From: Leptospira fainei serovar Hurstbridge str. BUT 6
GTDB lineage: Bacteria > Spirochaetota > Leptospiria > Leptospirales > Leptospiraceae
Direction of reading: 5' to 3'
Assembly (NCBI RefSeq): GCF_000306235.2
Contig: NZ_AKWZ02000001.1
Location: 248,001 to 312,000, forward strand
Length of the DNA: 64,000 nt
Part shown: in pieces, positions 57,924 to 64,000 of the stretch
Numbering within the stretch: position 1 is the first letter of the stretch
How the letters are laid out: each line of letters starts with the position of its first letter
Made by a program: the position numbers and the translations under genes
The notes under the pieces: generated by a model
What the model was told of the DNA's origin: nothing
Database searches by the model: none
The model's input: only the letters and a program-made list of their open reading frames with translations

Positions 57924-59414
57924 ATGGCGAAAGAGACGCAAGATTTCGAAGCATACGATGCATTAGGGCTTTCCGAGTTGATCCGCCGAAAAAAAGCTCA
58001 CCCGAAAGAATTAGTGGAATTTTCTGCTAAGAAAATCGAGATTCTGAATCCTAAATTAAATGCAGTCACCCAACAAACGATCGAGCAAGCAAGGAGCCTG
58101 GCCGCTTCCGGCAAGGCTCCCAAAGGCCCTTTTTTTGGCGTCCCTATCTTACTTAAGGACATCATACATGAAGTAAAGGGCGAACGAATCACTTCCGGAT
58201 CTAGGGCCTATCGTAAATATATTGCAGAATCGGACACGGAATTCGTTTCGAGATTCAGAAAAGCCGGATTCTTATTCCTGGGCACGACTAATGTTCCGGA
58301 ATTCGCTTTGATGGGAATTACCGAGCCGAAGCTTCACGGGCCAACGAGAAATCCTTGGGACCTGGAGCGCACTCCCGGCGGCTCCAGCGGTGGATCGGCT
58401 GCCGCCGTCGCATCCGGAATGGTTTCTATTGCTACGGGTTCGGACGGCGGAGGTTCGATTCGAATTCCAGCCGCCTATTGCGGGTTATTCGGATTAAAAC
58501 CGAGTAGAGGTCGAGTACCGGTTTATCCGTTAGGAAGAATTTGGCAAGGCGCTTCTGTAGATCATGTACTGACCAAATCCGTACGTGATAGCGCCGCAAT
58601 TTTGGATTTAGTCTGCGGGATTACTCACGCGGAAGCTTTCTCATTAGAAAAACCTAAATCTCCCTTTCTTTCCGAAACTAGAAAAGCTCCCGGAAAATTA
58701 AGAATCGCTTATTCATTTCAATCTCCGATCGGCACAGGAGTGAACGCCGATCATTCGGAAGCGGTTTTAGAGACTGCCAAGCTATTAAAATCCTTAGGCC
58801 ATAAAGTGGAAGAATCCGCTCCGAATATCGACGGCAAAAAATTGGCAAAGGCCTATGTCATGATGTATTTCGGAGAGGTTGCTGCAGAAATTCAAAAATT
58901 AGAAACGATTCTCGGGCGAAAGGCCAGGATGGGAGACGTCGAATCGACGACATGGATCCTTGGTTTATTGGGTCGCTCGATCGGGGCCGGCGAATTCGTC
59001 TCAGCGATACGCTACTGGGATCAGGCGGCTTTTCGAACCGAGGAATTCCATCGGGAGTACGACGTTTATCTTACCCCAGCGACTGCGGAACCGCCGGCAA
59101 AAATCGGCGAGTTAGCTCCGAAATTCTACGAAGAGATTGCCATGCAAATCATCGGCCGCGCCGGTTTAGGAAAACTTTTATTGGCTACGGGTATGGTCGA
59201 TCAAATTGTGGGAAAAAATCTATCTCGCACTCCGTTTACTCAACTCGCCAATTTAACGGGACAGCCATCGATGTCGGTGCCCTTGTCTCGAACAAGATTT
59301 GGTCTGCCGATCGGAATGATGTTTACTGGGGCTCGAGGTCGCGAAGATATCTTGATCAGGCTCGCCTCGCAATTGGAAAAAGCAAAACCTTGGGCCAGTA
59401 TCGCAAAAGCATAA
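57924..59414 (+). CDS. Amidase-signature enzyme
   Basis: 496 aa from ATG at 57924, with GGA 7-8 nt upstream; a start at 57906 is possible. The Ser-cisSer-Lys triad is visible: Lys78 in PILLKD, a Ser in PGGSSGG (~153-154) and the nucleophile Ser177 in [11 protein letters not shown]. The order and [10 protein letters not shown] fit GatA-like and acyl-amide hydrolases. Length suits a stand-alone amidase, with no GatB or GatC next to it, so the gene is probably not the tRNA-Gln amidotransferase. Substrate unknown; cytosolic. Confidence 0.87.
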   Translation: MAKETQDFEAYDALGLSELIRRKKAHPKELVEFSAKKIEILNPKLNAVTQQTIEQARSLAASGKAPKGPFFGVPILLKDIIHEVKGERITSGSRAYRKYIAESDTEFVSRFRKAGFLFLGTTNVPEFALMGITEPKLHGPTRNPWDLERTPGGSSGGSAAAVASGMVSIATGSDGGGSIRIPAAYCGLFGLKPSRGRVPVYPLGRIWQGASVDHVLTKSVRDSAAILDLVCGITHAEAFSLEKPKSPFLSETRKAPGKLRIAYSFQSPIGTGVNADHSEAVLETAKLLKSLGHKVEESAPNIDGKKLAKAYVMMYFGEVAAEIQKLETILGRKARMGDVESTTWILGLLGRSIGAGEFVSAIRYWDQAAFRTEEFHREYDVYLTPATAEPPAKIGELAPKFYEEIAMQIIGRAGLGKLLLATGMVDQIVGKNLSRTPFTQLANLTGQPSMSVPLSRTRFGLPIGMMFTGARGREDILIRLASQLEKAKPWASIAKA

Positions 59415-60125
59415 ACGCTAATACTTCAACTACAACCTCGATAAAAGGGAAGTCGTCATTTATCGTTCGCGAAAAAATTCTTTATACGCCGATCCGGAAG
59501 TTCCCGATTTGATCCTAGCCGGATCATTTCAGTTACATCGTCCTTCATCGATTCGGATACAAAAACCCGGTTCCGAATGTCACAAAATCGACATACTGTC
59601 GGTTATTTTTCTTTCTTTTTTCGGTGGTCGTAAGAAGAATTATAAGACAAATATAATTGGACCGCACCTTTCTTTTCCTACAATTTTAACTACGTTAGGA
59701 TCGATTTGTCCTCTAATTAAATTTGGAAATCGAATAGAATCCGAAGTCGGTTCTATTTTAGAAGTAGTTTTAGTTTAAAATGAGAGTTCGTTCGGTTTGA
59801 AAGACCAATCATCTAGATTCAAGAAAATCTCATAAATGTTTTTGTAAAATTTCCCGCCTAGATCCTACTCAAAGAAGGTATATTCGAAAGTTTAATACGC
59901 TTACTATTATTACTTAAGTAATCATCGCAAACTAAATTTTATAATTTTAGGTGACAAAGAGAGATAATTAGGATATCAAGCGATCTATAGTATTTTTGAA
60001 ATAGCGATTTTAAACTTTGTAACTTGGGATTTAGATAATTACATGAGTTTTGCTCGGATCCGACGTTAATAGCAATTTAAAAGGCTATCCGCAAATAACA
60101 TGAAAATCCTCGAAGGAAGAGTCAG
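59415..60125. other. Intergenic, 711 bp
   Basis: No gene is convincing. ORFs at 58952-59512 and 59509-59778 lie in shadow frames or lack signals. A bulged hairpin AATAGAATCCG...CGGTTCTATT at 59733-59757 is followed by TTTA. The rest is AT-rich. Confidence 0.4.
59733..59757 (+). terminator. Candidate terminator hairpin
   Basis: AATAGAATCCG (59733-59743) pairs with CGGTTCTATT (59748-59757), one bulged T, then a short T-run. It is ~320 bp past the amidase stop, so it may end a longer transcript or an unseen RNA. Confidence 0.35.
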
Positions 60126-61034
60126 TTGAACCAGACTTGTTACCTGTGTGAAAGTCAAAAGAATGAAACTGTTTTTATCGAAAACAGTATCGCTATAGTT
60201 CGTTGTTTGCATTGCGATCACGTATTTTCCACGTACGAGCAAGACGAACATTATGAAGGATACTGGGGTGAAGAGGAAACTTCCTATGATTTAAACTGGT
60301 GGGACCTTGCGCATAGGGAAATTTACCAGGACTTCATCGAAAAATTTCTATCTTCGCCTAAGGGAAACATCCTGGATGTCGGTTGTGGGTTAGGTTTCTT
60401 TATTAAAATGGTCAACAATAATCGACCTGGTTGGGAGGCTGTCGGTTACGAGATCTCAAACCAAGCAATAAAGTTCGCGAAGGAAAAAAACGGGTTAAAA
60501 AACGTTCATTCCGGTATCGTACAAACGAGCAATCTTCCTAAAGAAAAGTTCGATATTATCACGTTATGGGACGTAATCGAACACATCCCGAGGCCTCACG
60601 CCTTAATTACGTATCTGTTCACATTATTAAAACCGGGAGGATTTCTATTTATCCAAACCCCCAACTTTCCGGTTCAGTTATTTAAAGCAAAGTTGAAAGT
60701 TTTGATCAGCGGCATGAGGCCCGACTGTCATTATCTTGAAGCTAAAGATCACATAAATGATTATTCCGAAAAAACTTTATCCATGCTATCAAAGCAGTGC
60801 GGATTTTCCTCGGTAGAATTTACGATCCTAAAACCGATCGCCTCCGTTTCCGGCAACAGCGCTAAATTGGGTGTTATTTTGAAAAAGTTATTCTATTTTA
60901 GTACTTTATTAATTTGGAAACTAACGTTCAAGCGGATCAACGTAAATCTTACTCTTTTTGCACAATTTCACAAAGAACAGAAGCGCACGTCTCCACCTGT
61001 CGCAAAATCGGCCAGCCTAAATTCAATTAGCTAA
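60126..61034 (+). CDS. SAM methyltransferase with N-terminal zinc-ribbon
   Basis: 302 aa from TTG at 60126, with GAAGGAAGAG 4-6 nt upstream. The N-terminus has Cys5-x2-Cys8 and Cys27-x2-Cys30 (CYLCES...CLHCDH), a rubredoxin-like knuckle common in sugar/polyketide C-methyltransferases. The Rossmann domain has NILDVGCGLGFFIKM, EISNQAIKFA, FDIITLWDVIEHIPRP and LLKPGGFLFIQTPN. Short C-terminal helices follow. Substrate unknown; glycan or lipid modification is plausible because related proteins act there. Confidence 0.85.
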   Translation: MNQTCYLCESQKNETVFIENSIAIVRCLHCDHVFSTYEQDEHYEGYWGEEETSYDLNWWDLAHREIYQDFIEKFLSSPKGNILDVGCGLGFFIKMVNNNRPGWEAVGYEISNQAIKFAKEKNGLKNVHSGIVQTSNLPKEKFDIITLWDVIEHIPRPHALITYLFTLLKPGGFLFIQTPNFPVQLFKAKLKVLISGMRPDCHYLEAKDHINDYSEKTLSMLSKQCGFSSVEFTILKPIASVSGNSAKLGVILKKLFYFSTLLIWKLTFKRINVNLTLFAQFHKEQKRTSPPVAKSASLNSIS

Positions 61035-61134
61035 GATCCGTTTCGTAAACATTCTCCGAAATAAGGAAGATTTGGTCAAATGAGTCCGACGAGTCATTTG
61101 ATTTTGATTTAGTCGGGAATCCTATAAGAGCATA

Positions 61135-61473
61135 TTAGCAAGCGTTCTCTTCATAATCCATTAATTGTTTTATAAAATACGCGTCTTCCAGCCCTGTCCA
61201 TCGACTTCTAACAATCTGATCGACGATAATGGAACATTTTACTTTCGTTTTCTTCGTGGCAGAAAGAGCTAATCGAAAGACACCATCTAAATTTTCATCG
61301 CCTTGATAAATATATTCCGCCCGAGGAAGTTCAAAAACTTTTCCGGGTAATCCCGAGATTGTCGTTTGGAATTTTCTTTTTTTCATTTCTTTATCCAGAA
61401 CGCGATAAGGGTCATTATCCGTATTATGTCTTAGTGCTTTCTTTAGTTCAATTCTAACGGTAAAAAAGGTCAT
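61135..61473 (-). CDS. Small DUF2622/GhoS-like protein
   Basis: 112 aa; AGGGGGA is ~6 nt upstream of ATG 61473. The frame opens MTFFTVRIELKKA, later KMKKRKFQTT-type helix (here MKKRKFQTTISG), then FELPRAEYIYQG. This VR-EL ... LP-AEY pattern recalls DUF2622/GhoS, a Cas2-like ferredoxin fold in the type V toxin-antitoxin system, where GhoS cleaves the toxin mRNA. No GhoT-like small membrane toxin is seen beside it. The family match is tentative. It has its own promoter. Confidence 0.5.
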   Translation of the reverse strand: MTFFTVRIELKKALRHNTDNDPYRVLDKEMKKRKFQTTISGLPGKVFELPRAEYIYQGDENLDGVFRLALSATKKTKVKCSIIVDQIVRSRWTGLEDAYFIKQLMDYEENAC

Positions 61474-61498
61474 TGGCGTCCCCCTGTAAAGACTGTGC

Positions 61499-61527
61499 AG
61501 TATAACATTTATCTACTATTCGGTAAA
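61499..61527 (-). promoter_or_regulatory. Promoter for the GhoS-like gene
   Basis: On the - strand, TTTACC (61522-61527) and TATACT (61499-61504) are spaced by 17 nt; the start codon is 26 nt further. Confidence 0.55.
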
Positions 61528-62093
61528 TTATTAATTTCATTTAATTCAATCAAAACAACTATATATTATCAACAAATTCCTCCGCCGGATTTTTCGAAAA
61601 TATCGGAAAGAAATTATAAAATTCTATTTTGTGCGTTATTTAGGCAATCATTAAGCTTTACGTGCTTATCCGAGATAACCCGATCGGAGTATTAAAATGA
61701 AAATCTGTCGTCTTGACTTTTGTTAAGATTTCTTAAATGAATTTTATTCTCAAATATTCGCCGTCGACCTTTTAGCATTAATAAAAACTCGAGCAATCAA
61801 GGTGGAAAGAAAAAAGGGCATGCAAAACGAATAAATTGAAAACCTACATCTCAGAAAGAGGTCGAGTCCGGATAATTCTTTTTTTCTATCGAAGATTATT
61901 TCCAAGAGAATTGTGCGCAACGAGAGGATAGAATTTTTCTCATACCCCAAAGATATTTCCTGATCTTTCCAGACGCCCCCGGAGTGAAGTTCTCCCAAAA
62001 ACCGTGAACCCCGACGTTTTGCTTTCGGGAATTTCATTCGCTCGATAGGAAGTAACACTTTACAAATCTAGAGAACCTAAATCAAATACCCTA
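61528..62093. other. Intergenic, 566 bp
   Basis: A - strand frame at 61750-62058 begins with GTG, has no ribosome site and no family. The AT-rich first half holds nothing else. The flavin reductase gene starts at 62094 without a clear ribosome site. Confidence 0.4.
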
Positions 62094-62573
62094 ATGTCCC
62101 TAAGCCATGATGATTTTAAGAATGCCCTTTCTCATTTTTCCTCCGGTGTGACCGTGATTACGTATTCGGACACGACGAGAACGGGTGGACTTACCGTAAG
62201 CAGCTTCACCTCTTTATCGTTGGACCCTCCGTTAATCTTATTCAATTTGCAGAAGAATATCTCCAGTCATGATCCATTATTGGCATCGGGAAAATTTACG
62301 GTTAACATTCTTTCTGCAGAACAGGAGAAGCTTTCCAACCAATTCGCATCTGGAAAAATCGATAAGCATGATTTGATCCAAACTTTGGCATGCAGTCTTG
62401 GCCATAACGGAGTCCCCTACTTGGATGGAACCCTATCCCGGTTGGAATGTGATTTGGAAAAGCAGATAGACGGGGGAGATCATACTATCGTGGTCGGCCG
62501 GGTTCTCTTTGCCGCTTCGGACGATTCAAAGCGACCCCTTCTCTATTATCGCAGGGCTTACTATAACATCTAA
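62094..62573 (+). CDS. Flavin reductase-like protein (FMN-binding split barrel)
   Basis: 159 aa. ALSHFSSGVTVITYSD, GGLTVSSFTSLSLDPPLILFNLQK, and the C-terminal GDHTIVVGRVLFAA with YRRAYY fit HpaC/NtaB-type NAD(P)H:flavin oxidoreductases, the small partners of two-component monooxygenases. It could supply reduced FMN or FAD. No oxygenase gene is adjacent. No strong ribosome site. purL starts 193 bp downstream. Confidence 0.86.
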   Translation: MSLSHDDFKNALSHFSSGVTVITYSDTTRTGGLTVSSFTSLSLDPPLILFNLQKNISSHDPLLASGKFTVNILSAEQEKLSNQFASGKIDKHDLIQTLACSLGHNGVPYLDGTLSRLECDLEKQIDGGDHTIVVGRVLFAASDDSKRPLLYYRRAYYNI

Positions 62574-62766
62574 AATGAGAGTAAGCCGAGTTACTTCTCC
62601 CTTTAAAATTCCGGGCGGAAAGCGGTCAGGACCCAATTCGAGTTCCCTAACCCGCAAAATTTGATTAGGTCTTGAATCGGAAATTCTTCGTCTCCGATCC
62701 GAGACTTGACCTATTTCGGTGAAAGTAGTTTCCCTTGGGCCTAGAGCGGGAAAAACTGGTCCCGTA

Positions 62767-64000
62767 ATGGAAAAAGAAGCCGTTTCTCTCGAAGACGCCT
62801 TAGACCACGGACTTACGGCGGAAGAATTCGCTAAGATCCAAGAAATATTGGGAAGAATTCCCAACTCGACCGAACTCGGAGTTTTCTCCGCAATGTGGTC
62901 GGAACATTGCTCTTATAAGAATTCCATCCTGCAATTAAAGACGCTTCCGACAAAATCGGATAAACTCCTGGCACAAGCCGGAGAAGAGAACGCCGGAGCC
63001 ATGGATATCGGAGACGGACTCGCAGTCGTTTTCAAGATAGAAAGCCATAATCATCCCACCGCAGTCGAACCCTATCAGGGTGCGGCCACCGGAGTGGGCG
63101 GGATCATGAGAGATATTTTTACCATGGGAGCTCGGCCCATCGTCTCTTTGAATTCGCTCCGCTTCGGTAATCCGGATGAATCTCGCAATAAATATCTTCT
63201 ATCTCGGGCGGTAAAGGGAATCGGCGACTACGGAAATTCTCTGGGAATTGCCGTATCGGGCGGAGAGCTTTTTATCGATGAGTGTTTTTCCAAAAATCCG
63301 CTCGTGAACGCTATGACAGTCGGAATCGTACGCCATGATCAGATGGCAAGCGCAACTACCGGCGGCAAAGTCGGGAACGCCGTTTTTATCGTCGGTTCGA
63401 CTACCGGCAGGGACGGAATTCACGGGGCTTCTTTCGCCTCTAAGGATCTTACCAAGGAATCCGAGTCGAAACGGTCCGCAGTTCAAGTAGGCGATCCGTT
63501 TATGGAAAAACTCTTGATGGAAGCGTCTCTCGAAGCAATTCAAAAAGGGTTACTGGTAGGAATTCAAGATATGGGCGCGGCAGGAATTTCCTGTGCAACG
63601 TCAGAAATGAGCGCGAAGGGAAAAACCGGAATGCGGATCGATTTGGATTCGGTTCCTTTTCGCGAAACGGGAATGAACGCGTACGAGGCAATGCTTTCCG
63701 AAAGCCAAGAGAGAATGCTCGTCATCCCGATTAAAGGTAAGGAAGAAGAACTCATTTCTATATTCAAAAAATGGAATTTAAATGCGGTTCAAATCGGAGA
63801 AGTCACGGACAACGGATTTCTAGAAGTTCATAAAGACGGAAAACTGAAAGTAAAGATTCCCGCCGAATCCCTGGTACTGGGCGGGGGAGCTCCTCGCTAC
63901 GTCCGAGAAACGAAACGCCCGGCGTATTTGGATCAAGTGTCCGCCTGGACCCCGAATTCTTTACCCGACTTGAAGGAAGCGGGAGAAATCGATTCTATCT
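62767..64000 (+). CDS. purL: Phosphoribosylformylglycinamidine synthase, large subunit (5' part)
   Basis: 411 codons from ATG at 62767 to the window end, with no stop, so the gene continues to the right. Family features: LGVFSAMWSEHCSYKN near the start, FKIESHNHPTAVEPYQGAATGVGGI (ATP and FGAR binding), TMGARPIVSLNSLRFG, and GIQDMGAAGISCATSEMS. The layout is that of the small-type PurL used with PurS and PurQ. An earlier in-frame GTG at about 62719 is possible. It catalyses the fourth step of purine synthesis. Confidence 0.96.
   Translation, partial: MEKEAVSLEDALDHGLTAEEFAKIQEILGRIPNSTELGVFSAMWSEHCSYKNSILQLKTLPTKSDKLLAQAGEENAGAMDIGDGLAVVFKIESHNHPTAVEPYQGAATGVGGIMRDIFTMGARPIVSLNSLRFGNPDESRNKYLLSRAVKGIGDYGNSLGIAVSGGELFIDECFSKNPLVNAMTVGIVRHDQMASATTGGKVGNAVFIVGSTTGRDGIHGASFASKDLTKESESKRSAVQVGDPFMEKLLMEASLEAIQKGLLVGIQDMGAAGISCATSEMSAKGKTGMRIDLDSVPFRETGMNAYEAMLSESQERMLVIPIKGKEEELISIFKKWNLNAVQIGEVTDNGFLEVHKDGKLKVKIPAESLVLGGGAPRYVRETKRPAYLDQVSAWTPNSLPDLKEAGEIDSI

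Noticed and set aside
58952..59512. 186-codon frame inside the amidase gene
   Set aside because: It is a shadow of the amidase coding sequence in another frame.
61750..62058. 102-codon - strand frame
   Set aside because: The start is GTG with no ribosome site, and the content resembles no protein family.
1..64000. IS elements, CRISPR arrays, tRNA or rRNA genes
   Set aside because: I saw no transposase gene, no direct-repeat/spacer array, and no tRNA or rRNA signature; a covariance search would be needed to be sure about tRNA.

Overview
This window most likely comes from the chromosome of a spirochaete of the genus Leptospira. The call rests on the style and combination of genes: a nuo operon ordered A-B-C-D-E-F-H-J-K-L-M-N, many short-signal lipoproteins, SBBP and FG-GAP beta-propeller lipoproteins, HAMP-SpoIIE-TPR regulators, paired M16 proteases, and frequent TTG starts. 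The species cannot be fixed from the sequence alone. I see no rRNA, tRNA, CRISPR array, insertion sequence or prophage.

Region by region. 1-6700 carries a nitrite/copper module: a copper nitrite reductase fused to cytochrome c (nirK), nirV and a Sco copper chaperone on the + strand, facing a second Sco gene and a membrane chemoreceptor on the - strand. Two decayed genes flank it: a 2-hydroxyacid dehydrogenase remnant and a membrane-protein ORF with an in-frame stop. 7000-16100 holds a patatin-like lipase, a large TonB-dependent receptor, and a two-gene - strand unit in which a HAMP/PP2C phosphatase with TPRs is paired with a periplasmic ABC-type binding protein that has no transporter. 16100-30400 is more accessory: small ORFs, a 7-repeat SBBP lipoprotein, a - strand run (two M16 proteases, RNase Z-like hydrolase, O-methyltransferase, exported protein, cell-wall amidase), two related small lipoproteins, and a 7-repeat FG-GAP lipoprotein.

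30400-41250 is mostly housekeeping: a DsbD-alpha-like exported protein, yajQ, alaS, rpsI and rplM, an HTH regulator, YceI, thiL, a DUF418 membrane protein, and a histidine kinase/receiver pair. 41300-53400 is one long - strand operon for respiratory complex I, ending in an SseB-like gene. It lacks nuoG and nuoI. 53400-64000 holds a MaoC-type hydratase, MarR regulator, solitary N6-adenine DNA methyltransferase, ankyrin protein, amidase, SAM methyltransferase, a small GhoS/DUF2622-like protein, a flavin reductase, and the 5' part of purL running off the window.

The most interesting points are the transporter-less binding protein/PP2C phosphatase pair (a possible two-part receptor), the Sco plus histidine-rich chemoreceptor pair beside nirK, the complex I operon without G and I, and a strong promoter followed by a ~240-nt leader with a possible 70-codon ORF ahead of rplM-rpsI. 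All functions are read from motifs and context; no database search was run.
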